Part shown: positions 31,546-40,661 of the stretch, piece after piece
Position numbering within the stretch: position 1 is the first letter of the stretch
How the letters are laid out: each line of letters begins with the position of its first letter
Source: Bradyrhizobium jicamae
Lineage (GTDB): Bacteria > Pseudomonadota > Alphaproteobacteria > Rhizobiales > Xanthobacteraceae
Assembly: GCF_018130215.1 (NCBI RefSeq)
Contig: NZ_JAFCKQ010000004.1
Location: 186,001-250,000, forward strand
Direction of reading: 5' to 3'
DNA: 64,000 nucleotides
Translations under genes and position numbers: made by a program
The notes under the pieces: model-generated
The model's database searches: none
Told to the model about the DNA's origin: nothing
Seen by the model: the letters and a program-made list of their open reading frames with translations, nothing else

Positions 31546-33345
31546 CTACGAGTCCATGGCGAGTTTGGTCGTCGTTGCAACCAGGGCGAGTTTGCCGAAG
31601 GGGATGCCTGCTTTCAAGAGGCCGTCTCGGTAGTGGGCGATATCGGCCGGGTTCTTCCAGTGGAAATTGTGCAAGTGCCGTTCGACGGTCAGGCTGGGAT
31701 ACTTGCCGAGCAGCGACTCGGCGGCCTGTGCCGCTTCGTCCCTGCGTCCGAGCTGCGCAAGCGCGGCGGCGCGGACCGCAAGACCCTGCAGATGGTTCGG
31801 GTTGAGATAGAGCGTTTCGCGCGACCATGACAGCGATGCGTCATATTGTCCGAGCAGGTAGTGGCTGAACGCGTTCAAGGCTCCCCATTGATAGCGGGGA
31901 TCGCTGTTGTCGCGCTGGACCGCCATCGAGAACAGCTCGACCGCCCTGCGGTGATCGCCGATCACCATGTGGCAGATCCCGAGCACGCCGCGTGCGCCCA
32001 TGTCGTAGGGGTTGAGCTCGATCGCCCGTTTGACGGCGTCCATCGCGGCTTCATAGTGCCCCTGCATCGCGTGCAGATAGGCGAGCAGCGAGAAGGCAAA
32101 GGACGAGCGCGGATCGAGCCGCACGCTGCTTTCGGCGAGGCTGACAGACGATGCCCACAATTCGCGCGTGCTCGGGATCCAGCCGAACTGGGAGCCCTGG
32201 ATCTGGATGGTCGCCAGATAGGCGCGGGCGATCGAGAGCGCGGGATCGAGCTTGATCGCCTCCTTGAACAGCGAGATCGCGACTTCGAAATCGTCCTTGG
32301 TCTGCTGATAGTAGTGCGACAGTCCCTTGAGGAAGCGATCCCACGCGGTCAACTCGGAGCTCGGCGAGCGAGCCGGCGCAGAGGCTTCGGCGCGATAGAT
32401 CTCCTGGGCGACCGCAGCCGAGAGATTGGAGGTGATCTCGTCCTGCATCGCGAACAGGTCGCCCATGTCGCGGTCATAGCGGCCGGTCCACAACTGTTCG
32501 CCCTTTTCGGGGGCGATCAGCTCGGCAGTGACACGGATCTTGTTGCCGGCCCGCCGCACCGATCCCTGGATCAGATAGGTCGCGTCGATCTCGCGCGCGA
32601 TCAGGCGGGTCGAAACGTTCTTGCCCTTGTAGGCGAAGGTCGAGTTCCGGCTGAGCACCCGATAGAACGATTGCAGCGACAGCGCGTGGATCAGGTCCTC
32701 GGTCAGGCCGTCGGAGAAATACTCATCGGCGCCGCCGCTGAGATTGTCGAACGGCAGCACGCCGACGATCGCGGTCCGGTATTGCCCCGGCAAATGCGGC
32801 CCCTCCTGCGGGGCCTTCTCCTGCAGGTCGGATCCGGCAGGTGCCCAGGTCCAGACATTGACCGGCTCGACGATGTTCTTGAACCGGTGCGGGCCGGCGT
32901 CGACCAGGGTGACGGCCAGCCGCCGCCCGGCCTCGGTGCGGGCCTTCTCGGATACCGCGACGCCGCCGGGCGCGGCTACCGTCTCGAGACGGACCGCGAT
33001 ATTGACGTCGTCACCGAACACCTCGTCCTCGTCGGCCATGACGTCGCCCATGTGGACGCCCATCCGGAAGTGCATGGCGCGATCGGCCGGCAGGTGCTCG
33101 TTGCGTTCGGCCATCATGGTCTGCATGGCGACCGCGGCCTCGATGGCGCCGATAATGCTCGGGAATTCCAGCAGGAAGCCGTCGCCGGTGTTTTTGACGA
33201 TCCGGCCGCCATGGTTGAGGATGATCGGGTAGATCGCGCTGCGGTGGGCCTTGAACGAGGCATGCGTGCCCGCCTCGTCGGCACCCATCATGCGGGAATA
33301 GCCGGCGATATCAGCGCAAAGAATAGCGGCTAGCCGTCTTTCCAT
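31546..33345 (-). CDS. adenylate/guanylate cyclase with TPR repeats
   Basis: A 599-residue protein. A class III cyclase domain occupies residues 1-165: MERRLAAILCADIAGYSRMMGADE has the metal-binding Asp, then GGRIVKNTGDGFLLEFPS, then GDVMADEDEVFGDDVNIAVRLE. A FlgO/TolB-like region follows (VGVLPFDNLSGGADEYFSDGLTEDLIHALS), then tetratricopeptide repeats to the C-terminus. This architecture is common and multicopy in Bradyrhizobium. It probably makes cAMP in response to a signal read by the TPR part. The ATG at 33345 has AGGGGA upstream. Confidence 0.93.
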   Translation of the reverse strand: MERRLAAILCADIAGYSRMMGADEAGTHASFKAHRSAIYPIILNHGGRIVKNTGDGFLLEFPSIIGAIEAAVAMQTMMAERNEHLPADRAMHFRMGVHMGDVMADEDEVFGDDVNIAVRLETVAAPGGVAVSEKARTEAGRRLAVTLVDAGPHRFKNIVEPVNVWTWAPAGSDLQEKAPQEGPHLPGQYRTAIVGVLPFDNLSGGADEYFSDGLTEDLIHALSLQSFYRVLSRNSTFAYKGKNVSTRLIAREIDATYLIQGSVRRAGNKIRVTAELIAPEKGEQLWTGRYDRDMGDLFAMQDEITSNLSAAVAQEIYRAEASAPARSPSSELTAWDRFLKGLSHYYQQTKDDFEVAISLFKEAIKLDPALSIARAYLATIQIQGSQFGWIPSTRELWASSVSLAESSVRLDPRSSFAFSLLAYLHAMQGHYEAAMDAVKRAIELNPYDMGARGVLGICHMVIGDHRRAVELFSMAVQRDNSDPRYQWGALNAFSHYLLGQYDASLSWSRETLYLNPNHLQGLAVRAAALAQLGRRDEAAQAAESLLGKYPSLTVERHLHNFHWKNPADIAHYRDGLLKAGIPFGKLALVATTTKLAMDS

Positions 33346-33583
33346 GTCCCCTATGCCCTGGAAGGCCACTCAGCCGGTGTGACCGAATCCATTACTTACA
33401 AGACATGCCATAGCAGGCGGAAGTCCAGTCTGCGCACAACTATAGTGCATAGCGGTCCGAATTTGCATGCGACGAACGGTCTTCACGACGCCGTTTCTAA
33501 CGGGTTTGTATGTCGCAGGGATGGCGCTACTCTGACCGGGCAATCCTTTCCGCTTTGTTACTTCATGGGTTATTCTGGCTGCC

Positions 33584-34219
33584 ATGCTCGGAATCCACGC
33601 AATCTGGCTATTTGTCGTCTCGGGCCTGTTGCTCAACATCACCCCGGGGCCGGACACCGCCTATATCATCGGGCGCAGCATCCAGCTTGGGTGGCGCGGC
33701 GGCGCCGCGGCTGCCATCGGAATCAGCTGCGGCTGCCTGGTTCACGTGCTGGGCGCGGCGATCGGCCTGTCGGCGCTCCTGATGGCGTCATCGACCGCGT
33801 TTCTGGCCGTGAAGCTGGTCGGGGCGGCCTATCTGGTGCTGACCGGCGTGCAGATGCTGTTTTCACGCACCAAGCCGATCGCAGAGATCGCGGCACAGGG
33901 CGGCGAGACCTCGATTGCGCGGATTTTCTGGCAGGGCGCGCTGACCAACATCCTCAATCCCAAGGTAGCGCTGTTCTTCCTGGCTTTCCTGCCGCAATTC
34001 GTGGCCGCCGACGCGCCGCACAAGGCGCTCGCCTTCCTGCTGCTCGGGCTGATCTTCATCTTCAACGGCACGCTGTGGTGCCTCGGCGTCGCGGCCTTTG
34101 CGTCGCGGGCCGCCGGCCGCATCAGGCAATCGGCCGGAGTGATCGCCTGGATCAACCGTTCGCTCGGTTGCCTGTTCGTCTATCTCGGCATCCGCGTCGC
34201 GATGCTGGAAGGGCGCTGA
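33584..34219 (+). CDS. LysE/RhtB family exporter
   Basis: A 211-residue inner-membrane protein with about six hydrophobic segments. The LysE signature GLLLNITPGPDTAYIIGRSIQLGWRGGAAAAIGISCG is at the N-terminus, and WQGALTNILNPKVALFFLAFLPQFV is in the middle. Such transporters expel amino acids or their analogues. The substrate is not predictable. It converges closely (2 bases) with the TauE-type gene. Confidence 0.9.
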   Translation: MLGIHAIWLFVVSGLLLNITPGPDTAYIIGRSIQLGWRGGAAAAIGISCGCLVHVLGAAIGLSALLMASSTAFLAVKLVGAAYLVLTGVQMLFSRTKPIAEIAAQGGETSIARIFWQGALTNILNPKVALFFLAFLPQFVAADAPHKALAFLLLGLIFIFNGTLWCLGVAAFASRAAGRIRQSAGVIAWINRSLGCLFVYLGIRVAMLEGR

Positions 34220-34221
34220 GA

Positions 34222-34974
34222 TCAACCGTGCAGCTTGAGCAGCGCGCTGGCGGCGAGATAGAGGCCGAGCAGGATCATCGAGATCAGGAACCAGCGGCGG
34301 AACACCTCCGGCTGCATCCGTGAGCGCACCGCCTGGCCAACGAACATGCCGGCAAAGGACGCCGTCATCGCGACCGCGCCCGGCAGCGCGGTAGCGGCGG
34401 TCAGGAGGCCTGAAGCCGTCAGGTTGAAGGCCAGCGCGATGGTCGCGGTGGTGAAGAAGACGCCGAGCGCCTGCACCAGTTCGTCGCGCTCCATCCCGAT
34501 CGCCTGCATGAACGGCATCGAGGGGATCACCTGCACGCCGGTCGCCGCCGAGATCAGCCCGGTCACGACGCCCACGATGCCGCCGACCCACTTCTCGTCG
34601 CGCCGCGCGACCTTGAAGCTGAATTTGCTCAATCCGACGATCGCATAGATCACCAGCAACAGGCCGAGCACGACGGTGCCGTAGGGGGCGTAGGGCCCGG
34701 TCAGGAGGCCGGCATTGAGCCAGATGCCCACGACAGTGCCGAGCATCAGCGGCCATAGACGCTTGAGGATGTCGCGCAGATAGGGGCCGACGAAGGTCTG
34801 CCAGATATTGGTGACGATCGCCGGCACGATCACGATCGCGATCGCCTGTGCCGGCGGCATCGTCACCGCGAGCAGCCCCATCGAGACCGTCGGCAGGCCG
34901 AGGCCGAGCGTGCCCTTGACGAAGCCGGCAAGCAGGAAGGCAAATGCGATCAGGATCAGGACGTGGTCGATCAT
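34222..34974 (-). CDS. TauE/SafE family permease
   Basis: A 250-residue membrane protein with about eight hydrophobic segments and the duplicated family architecture: FLLAGFVKGTLGLGLPTVSMGLL in the first half and GGIVGVVTGLISAATGVQVIPSMPFMQAIGM in the second. Members export sulfite or organosulfur anions. The start at 34974 is where the first helix begins; the frame is open much farther upstream across the divergent regulator, which is not coding. It is divergent from a LysR gene that probably controls it. Confidence 0.9.
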   Translation of the reverse strand: MIDHVLILIAFAFLLAGFVKGTLGLGLPTVSMGLLAVTMPPAQAIAIVIVPAIVTNIWQTFVGPYLRDILKRLWPLMLGTVVGIWLNAGLLTGPYAPYGTVVLGLLLVIYAIVGLSKFSFKVARRDEKWVGGIVGVVTGLISAATGVQVIPSMPFMQAIGMERDELVQALGVFFTTATIALAFNLTASGLLTAATALPGAVAMTASFAGMFVGQAVRSRMQPEVFRRWFLISMILLGLYLAASALLKLHG

Positions 34975-35071
34975 GCCGGCACATTGACCGACGCACCGGA
35001 TCGGCACAATCTGGAGGTTACGGAGATTGCCTTCGGACCAACCGAAGGGTGAGATCAGGGTGGGACACGTG

Positions 35072-35965
35072 GTGCGATTCGACCTGACCGACTTGCAACT
35101 GTTCATCGCGGTAGCCGATGCGCACAGCATCACGCAAGGGGCATCGCGTGCGAACCTGGCGCTGGCATCGGCCAGCGAGCGCATCAAGGGCCTGGAGGAT
35201 GCGCTCGGCGTCGCGCTGCTCAAGCGCGGCCGCCGTGGCGTCGAACTCACCGCGGCGGGCGAGAGCCTGCTCGACCATGCCCGCATCGTGATCCACAACG
35301 TCGAGGCTTTGCAGGGCGATCTCGCCGCCTATGCCAGCGGCGTCCGCGCCAGCGTGCTGCTGCTTGCCAACACGTCGGGGCTGTCCGAGCATCTGCCCCG
35401 GGCGCTCGCCGCCTTCCTGCGGGAGCATCCCGAGATCAATGTCGATGTCGAGGAGCGTGAGAGCACCGACATTGCGGCCGCGATCGCCAGCGGCGCCGCC
35501 GATCTCGGCTTTGCCGCGGAGCACGCGTTGCCTGACAGCGTCGAGCGTTTCCTGTTCAGCGAGGACCGCCTGACGCTTGTCGCGGCCAAGCGCAGCGATC
35601 TCGGCAACCGCCGCCAGATCGACTTCCAGGAGGTGGTCGGCCGCGATTTCGTCGGCCTGACGGCATCGACCGCGCTCCAGCTGCATATTTCCAGGCATGC
35701 GGCAAAGCTCGGCGCCCGGTTGCGCTTCCGCGCGCGCCTGCGCGACTTCGACGCCATCTGCCAGATGGTGTCGGCCGGGGTCGGGGTCGCCGTGGTGCCG
35801 GAAACCGCCGCCCGGCGCTGCGCGCTCGCGATGCCGATCGTGATGATCCGGATCCGCGACGCCTGGGCCAACCGGCGGCTGACGATCTGCGCCCGCAGCT
35901 TCAAGGCGCTGCCGCGACCGGCCAAGCAGCTGGTGGACTATCTGCGCACCGAAGTGCAGCACTGA
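35072..35965 (+). CDS. LysR family transcriptional regulator
   Basis: About 297 residues. An N-terminal winged helix (DLTDLQLFIAVADAHSITQGASRANLALASASERIKGLEDALGVALLKRGRRGVELTAAGE) is followed by a periplasmic-binding-like effector domain (residues ~95-290). The start is uncertain. GTG codons at 35060, 35069 and 35072 and a TTG at 35027 are all in frame; 35072 puts the HTH at the usual distance from the N-terminus. The divergent TauE/SafE gene is the likely target, with an organic anion as effector, by context only. Confidence 0.88.
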   Translation: MRFDLTDLQLFIAVADAHSITQGASRANLALASASERIKGLEDALGVALLKRGRRGVELTAAGESLLDHARIVIHNVEALQGDLAAYASGVRASVLLLANTSGLSEHLPRALAAFLREHPEINVDVEERESTDIAAAIASGAADLGFAAEHALPDSVERFLFSEDRLTLVAAKRSDLGNRRQIDFQEVVGRDFVGLTASTALQLHISRHAAKLGARLRFRARLRDFDAICQMVSAGVGVAVVPETAARRCALAMPIVMIRIRDAWANRRLTICARSFKALPRPAKQLVDYLRTEVQH

Positions 35966-35975
35966 GGGCGCTTGC

Positions 35976-36943
35976 TCACTTCGCGGTCACCACGCCGGCG
36001 TCCTGGATCACCTTCGCCCATTTCCTGATGTCGTTGGCGATGAAGTCGCGAAACTGCTCCGGCGTGTCGCCGACCAGTGTCAGGCCCTGATCGGCGAGCT
36101 TGCCCTTCACCGTCGCATCCGTCATGGCCTCGGTTGTGACCTTGTTGAGCTTCGCGACGATTGCGGGCGGCGTGCCGGCCGGCGCGACCATGCCGTACCA
36201 GTTCTCGATGACGAGGTCGGGCATGCCGACTTCTGCCGTTGTCGGCACGTCGGGCGCGGTCGGGGCGCGTTCGCGGCCGCCGAGCGCAATTCCGCGGAGC
36301 GTGCCAGCCTTGATCTGCGGCAGGATCACCGGCAGATCGAGGAAGGACATCTGCACCTGCTGGCCCAGCAGGTCGTTCACCGCGGGCGCCGCGCCGCGAT
36401 AGGGGACGTGGACGATGTCGATCTTCGCGGTCAGCTTGAACAATTCGCAGGCCAGATGCGGCAGGCTGCCGGGGCCGGAGGAGGCGAAGTTGAGCTTGCC
36501 GGGCATGGCCTTTGCCAGGGCGACGAGTTCGCTCATGTTTTTCGCCGGCACGTCGGTGGCGACAACCAGCATTTCCGGCACGGTCGCGACCAGCGTCACC
36601 GGCGCGAGGTCCTTCAATGTGTCGTAGGCGACCTTCTCCATGCTCGGGCTGATCGCCAGCGCGCCGGCGCTGGCTATGCCGATCGTGTAGCCGTCGGGCG
36701 CGGCCTTCGCGACCGCATCGGTGCCGAGCACACCGCCCTGGCCGGCTCTGTTGTCGACGATGACGGGTGCCTGACGAGTTCCGACATCTTCTGCCCGACC
36801 ACCCGCGCGATGATGTCGTTGGGCCCGCCGGGCGGGAACGGCACGATCAGCCGGATCGGTCTGGCCGGGAAATCCTGCGCGTCAGCTGCGACGGGCGCTA
36901 GAAGCAGGAACAGCCCTGCCAGCAGTCTGCCGCCAATCCTCAT
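35976..36943 (-). pseudogene. Bug/TctC-type solute-binding protein, frameshifted
   Basis: Two reading frames together make one tripartite-tricarboxylate-transporter substrate-binding protein. The N-terminal frame (from 36943) has a signal peptide ([17 protein letters not shown]) and the family opening [32 protein letters not shown]. The rest, from [19 protein letters not shown] to the end, is one frame away. The break is near 36765-36772, where one base appears to be missing in the expected [15 protein letters not shown]. The two halves are otherwise full length with no other damage. It is either a recent pseudogene or a sequence error. No TctA/TctB permease genes are nearby, as is usual for orphan Bug proteins. 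Confidence 0.85.
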
Positions 36944-37015
36944 GTCCGCGCCGTCCCTGACTTTTCTGGTTGCGGTCAGGATGGGCGCAGAACGCTGCTC
37001 CGGCAACCGGATAAA

Positions 37016-37795
37016 TCAGGCGTTGAGCATCCTCATTGCCGCTTCGTGCACCCGCGGGTCGCCGGCGGCGATGATGCGGCCGCCGCTCTGCGCCGGCTTG
37101 CCGTCCCAGGTGGTGACGACGCCGCCGGCGCCGGTGATGATCGGGATCAGCGCGGCGATGTCGTAGGGTTTCAGCTCGGTCTCGACCACGAGGTCGAGAT
37201 GGCCGGCGGCGAGCATGCAGTAGGAGTAGCAGTCGCCGCCATAGCGGGTCAGCCGCGCCGCGTTCTCGATGCGGGTGAAGCAGGCGCGGTCGGCGGGGTT
37301 CATCAGCAGCGGGCTCGTGGTGTAGGCGGTCGCCTCCTTCAGCGAGGCGCAGCGCCGCACCTGTAACCGCCGTTCGCCCGAGGGACCGGAGTAATGCGCC
37401 GAGCCGCTGTCGCCGGAGAAGCGCTCGCCGATATAGGGCTGATGCATCATGCCGAACACCGGCGTGCCCTTGTGCAACAGCGCGATCAGCGTGCCCCAGA
37501 TCGGAAAGCCGGCGATGAAGGACTTGGTGCCGTCGATCGGATCGAGCACCCAGACATAGTCGGCGTCCTCGCGCTCGTTGCCGAACTCCTCGCCGACGAT
37601 GCCATGCTGCGGGAAGCTCGCCTTGATCAGCCGCCGCATCACCGCCTCGGCGGCGCGGTCGGCCTCGGTGACGGGATCGAAATCGCTGTCGCTCTTGTTG
37701 TCGACCGAGAGCGAGGTGCGGAAGAACGGCAGGATGGTTTCGCCGGATGCGGTGGCGAGGCGGCCGATGAAGGCGGTGAAGTCGATGACCGTCAC
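37016..37795 (-). CDS. hisN: inositol-monophosphatase-family phosphatase, likely histidinol-phosphatase
   Basis: A 259-residue Mg-dependent phosphatase. Metal-binding motifs are HGIVGEEFGNE, WVLDPIDGTKSFI, and the C-terminal ELKPYDIAALIPIITGAGG. The HisN subgroup is favoured by FFRTSLSVDNKSDSDFDPVTEADRAAE and the TRYGGDCYSY segment, compared with SuhB. It would dephosphorylate histidinol-phosphate in histidine synthesis; substrate assignment within the family remains an inference. A small-RNA gene lies upstream on the opposite strand. Confidence 0.85.
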   Translation of the reverse strand: MTVIDFTAFIGRLATASGETILPFFRTSLSVDNKSDSDFDPVTEADRAAEAVMRRLIKASFPQHGIVGEEFGNEREDADYVWVLDPIDGTKSFIAGFPIWGTLIALLHKGTPVFGMMHQPYIGERFSGDSGSAHYSGPSGERRLQVRRCASLKEATAYTTSPLLMNPADRACFTRIENAARLTRYGGDCYSYCMLAAGHLDLVVETELKPYDIAALIPIITGAGGVVTTWDGKPAQSGGRIIAAGDPRVHEAAMRMLNA

Positions 37796-38124
37796 GGCAG
37801 GTCCTTAAGGCACACGACGAGGTGGAAATCGCAAGCGTTCCTGCCTAGCTCAAATGCGCACGGCGCGCACGGTTAACGGGAGGTTATCCCACCCTGATGA
37901 CGCGACTTCGGACTTTCGAATTGGCTTCGGATTCGAAAGCCGTCTCCGCCGCCGGGCCCCTTCACGAAGCCGCGAGTTCTGGTATACGGGCTATGCATTC
38001 AACGCTTAGCAGTTCGTTCATTTCTTGTAAATTGTTGATATTGTTTAATAAAAAATCGAATTACGCGGCCTGTGACATATCGGTCGACATGGCGAAGATT
38101 ACGCGGGAAATGTTTCGAAAGTTC

Positions 38125-38153
38125 TTGCGTTTTGTGCAGCGCGATCGCATATT
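38125..38153 (+). promoter_or_regulatory. sigma-70-type promoter of the small RNA
   Basis: TTGCGT (38125-38130) and CATATT (38148-38153) are separated by exactly 17 bases. No start codon or ORF follows, but a structured RNA and a strong terminator do, so transcription should begin near 38160. Confidence 0.6.
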
Positions 38154-38159
38154 GTTGCG

Positions 38160-38250
38160 GTGCGGTAGCGCCTCGCGCTATCGCTGCCCTCCTTGGGCGT
38201 TTCCTCCCTAGACTTGGGCCGCTTGTTCATTCAAGCGGCCCTTTTTTCTT
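38160..38250 (+). ncRNA. MmgR/suhB-like (alpha-r8 type) small RNA
   Basis: About 85-90 bases with no ORF. A first stem pairs GCGGTAGCG with CGCTATCGC around a CCTCG loop. A small stem GCCC-TCCTT-GGGC and an unpaired TTTCCTCCC stretch expose two anti-Shine-Dalgarno (UCCU/CCUCC) sequences. An intrinsic terminator ends the RNA. Rfam's suhB motif, later recognised as the MmgR family of small RNAs, was named for lying next to an inositol-monophosphatase gene, exactly as here. CCUCC-type loops pair with ribosome sites of target mRNAs, usually with Hfq. Identity needs a covariance search. Confidence 0.7.
38216..38250 (+). terminator. intrinsic terminator of the small RNA
   Basis: GGGCCGCTTG-TTCATT-CAAGCGGCCC followed by TTTTTTCTTTT. 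This ten-base-pair perfect stem with a U-tract is the best intrinsic terminator in the window. No coding gene leads into it on this strand. Confidence 0.92.
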
Positions 38251-38352
38251 TTCACGCCCCGCGAGGATGAGCTTCGCCGCGCGGCTTGTGCGTCGAGAAA
38301 TTACGAGTTCGCGAAGCGTCGCGTCCGGACATGACGAACGAACAGCGTAGTC

Positions 38353-39270
38353 CTATTCCGCCGCGGCCTGGAACGGGCCGAGATCGCCGAGCGGGACCTC
38401 GGCCAGCGCGTCCGCCAGCGTCGCGAAGTCGGCAGCCACCTGGGCAAAGCGCGGGCCGCGCTCGCGGCGGCGCTCATCCATGTAGACCGCGCGGTTGAGC
38501 TCGATCTGCACCGTGTGCAGGCCGCTCGCCGGATTGCCGTAGTGCTCGGTGATGAAGCCGCCGGCATAGGGCTTGTTGCGGCCGATCGAATAGCCGAGCG
38601 CGCTCATGGTCTCCTCGACGAGATCGGGCAGCAGCGGCGCACAGCTCGTGCCGTAGCGGTCGCCGATCACGACGTCGGGCCGGCGCGGCTCGTCGCGCGA
38701 GACGCCGACCGAGGGCATCGAATGGCAGTCGACCACGATCACGGTGCCGAACGCCTGATGCGCCTTGTTGATCAGCCGGCGCAGCCCGCGGTGATAGGGC
38801 TTGTAGAGCACCTCGATCCGGTTGAGCGCCTCGTCGACGTCGAGCCGCTCGCGATAGATCTCCTGGCCGTCGCCGACCACGCGCGGGATGGTGCCGAGCC
38901 CGCCGGCGACCCGCATCGAGCGCGTATTGGCAAAGCTCGGCAGCCGCCCCGTGAACATGCGCGGGTCGAGCTCATAGGGCTCGCGGTTCACGTCGACATA
39001 GGACCGCGGGAAGTTGACCCGCACCGTCGGGAAGCCGCGCTCGCTCAGATGCACGATCAATTCGTCCATGAAGGAATCTTCGGAGCGCCGCAGCGCAGCG
39101 AGATCGATCCGCGAGGCATCCAGGAAATCGGCCGGATAGACCGAGCCCGAATGCGGGGAATTGAAGATGATCGGCGCGCGCCAGGACGTCGGCTCGACGA
39201 TCTCGAACGGAGGCGACAACTCGCCAGCAAACTCGGTCATTCCCTTGGCGCCGTCCCTTGCGTCCGCCAT
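38353..39270 (-). CDS. N-formylglutamate amidohydrolase
   Basis: A 305-residue zinc hydrolase that releases formate from N-formylglutamate, the last step of one histidine-degradation route. Characteristic blocks are PIIFNSPHSGSVYPADFLD near the N-terminus (metal ligands HSG), VIVVDCHSMPSVG in the middle, and FITEHYGNPASGLHTVQIELNRAVYMDE at the C-terminal side. The start at 39270 lacks a strong ribosome site; an ATG at 39240 (MTEFAGEL) is possible. No other hut genes are adjacent, and paralogues acting on other N-formyl or acyl amino acids are known, so the substrate is not certain. Confidence 0.88.
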   Translation of the reverse strand: MADARDGAKGMTEFAGELSPPFEIVEPTSWRAPIIFNSPHSGSVYPADFLDASRIDLAALRRSEDSFMDELIVHLSERGFPTVRVNFPRSYVDVNREPYELDPRMFTGRLPSFANTRSMRVAGGLGTIPRVVGDGQEIYRERLDVDEALNRIEVLYKPYHRGLRRLINKAHQAFGTVIVVDCHSMPSVGVSRDEPRRPDVVIGDRYGTSCAPLLPDLVEETMSALGYSIGRNKPYAGGFITEHYGNPASGLHTVQIELNRAVYMDERRRERGPRFAQVAADFATLADALAEVPLGDLGPFQAAAE

Positions 39271-39543
39271 GTCCGGACGATCTGATTCTGCCGGAAACGC
39301 GGAGATTTATGGGTGGGCATTGTCGGTAATCGCGGTCGTTCTGCCAAGTGAAAACAGCAGGCCATCGGCTGGAACGCGTCTCAAGGCCTGAAAATACCGC
39401 GCGAGGTTGATTCGATGTGCGGTTGGGTCCACAAATAGAGTGCGCCGCAGGCCGATGGTTTGGCGCAAATTTCACCCGAAATTTACCGACTGTCGGGCTT
39501 AGTATCACGAGTGATCCTCCAGCCGGATTCGACTGCTCCTGCC

Positions 39544-39903
39544 ATGCCGAAAATCCTCCTCGCCGAAGACGACAATGATATGCGCCGTTTCCTGGTCAAG
39601 GCGCTGGAAAACGCCGGTTTCAAGGTCTCCCCGCACGACAACGGCATGTCGGCCTATCAGCGGCTGCGCGAGGAGCCGTTCGAGATGCTGCTCACCGACA
39701 TCGTGATGCCGGAGATGGACGGGATCGAATTGGCGCGGCGCGCCTCGGAACTCGACCCCGACATCAAGATCATGTTCATCACCGGTTTCGCCGCGGTGGC
39801 CCTGAATTCCGACTCGGAGGCGCCGAAAAACGCCAAGGTGCTGGCCAAGCCGGTGCACCTGCGGGAATTGGTCAGCGAAGTGAACAAGATGCTGGCGGCC
39901 TGA
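39544..39903 (+). CDS. cpdR: single-domain response regulator CpdR
   Basis: A 119-residue receiver-only protein. The acidic pocket is LLAEDDNDM, the phospho-acceptor is Asp52 in LLTDIVMPEMDGIE, and the conserved Lys is in AKPVHL. Length, absence of an output domain and an Ala-Ala C-terminus match CpdR. In alphaproteobacteria, unphosphorylated CpdR directs ClpXP to degrade cell-cycle proteins, and it is controlled through CckA-ChpT. The start MPKILLAED at 39544 is standard; the open frame upstream is not conserved-looking. The tRNA-Val gene lies 80 bases downstream. Confidence 0.92.
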   Translation: MPKILLAEDDNDMRRFLVKALENAGFKVSPHDNGMSAYQRLREEPFEMLLTDIVMPEMDGIELARRASELDPDIKIMFITGFAAVALNSDSEAPKNAKVLAKPVHLRELVSEVNKMLAA

Positions 39904-39983
39904 TTCGGTCGCAAAACCTGCATAATGTATCCTTGCCTGCCCCGCCGGGGTCCGTTATAGGGACCCGATCCAAATACGGCTTT

Positions 39984-40058
39984 GGGTGCGTAGCTCAGCG
40001 GGAGAGCACTACCTTGACATGGTAGGGGTCACAGGTTCGATCCCTGTCGCACCCACCA
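39984..40058 (+). tRNA. tRNA-Val(GAC)
   Basis: A 75-base cloverleaf. The acceptor stem is GGGTGCG/CGCACCC, the D-arm is GCTC-AGCGGGA-GAGC, the anticodon stem is CTACC/GGTAG with loop TTGACAT (anticodon GAC), and the T-arm is ACAGG-TTCGATC-CCTGT. CCA is encoded. It is the last backbone-like feature before the accessory region, so its 3' end is a probable integration site. Confidence 0.98.
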
Positions 40059-40278
40059 TCCAGTCCCCCGAAACTGGGTAACTTTCCGACAGGCGCAGGT
40101 AAGCCGCTTTTAGCGGTATTCCGCGGTCCCTTTTGGCGCACTGCCGGTCTCTGCGCGCATTTGCAATCTCTAGCAGCGATTTCGAGGCTCGTGTCTCTGC
40201 ATCCAAAAATTCCGTTCCTGGCAGCAACGGTCGGCGGCTGTCGTATGGCTTTCGGCGAGCGAACCCGACCGGCGAGTG

Positions 40279-40530
40279 GCAACCAACCTTATTGGCGTCG
40301 GGCTATTGGGGGTTCAGACCGAGCGCTTCGAACTGCTTGCTCCACTCCGTCGGAGGCGCTCAATATTGATGCCCCGAGCAAGGCGGCCTTCCACGGCGGC
40401 CCGGACGAGTTTAGGCGCAAGGAAGGAGAGCGAGATCGTCATGTTGACGTGACGAACACTGCAACGCTCCCGCGAAGCGATCTGTTCGGCGCCAATGGCA
40501 GAGCCAGAAATGATCTCATCGGTCAATCAG
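40279..40530 (-). pseudogene. remnant of a serine recombinase C-terminus
   Basis: This stretch closely matches the 3' end of the intact recombinase gene at 42.66-42.92 kb. The frame reads DEIISGSAIGAEQIASRERC, then SVRHVNMTISLSFLAPKLVR, then a frameshift from a small deletion near the end. About 70 codons survive; the catalytic domain is absent. It lies 220 bases from the tRNA and is therefore the ghost of an earlier or duplicated element. Bases 40059-40278 hold nothing recognisable. Confidence 0.78.
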
Positions 40531-40661
40531 CCCAGCGATTTGCACACTCCGTATTCCGCGAGCGGGTGCAACAACCCGAAGTAAGCGCAAGCCGTTTTGG
40601 GTGGAGTTGAAGCCATAGGAACCGAGGGCAAGAAGCAGAAAGCCTTGACGCCGCTCGGTCA

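Noticed and set aside
40009..40227. Minus-strand ORF ending in GATGIEPVTPTMSR across the tRNA-Val
   Set aside because: It is antisense to the tRNA; this peptide pattern is a well-known artefact of automated calls over tRNA genes.
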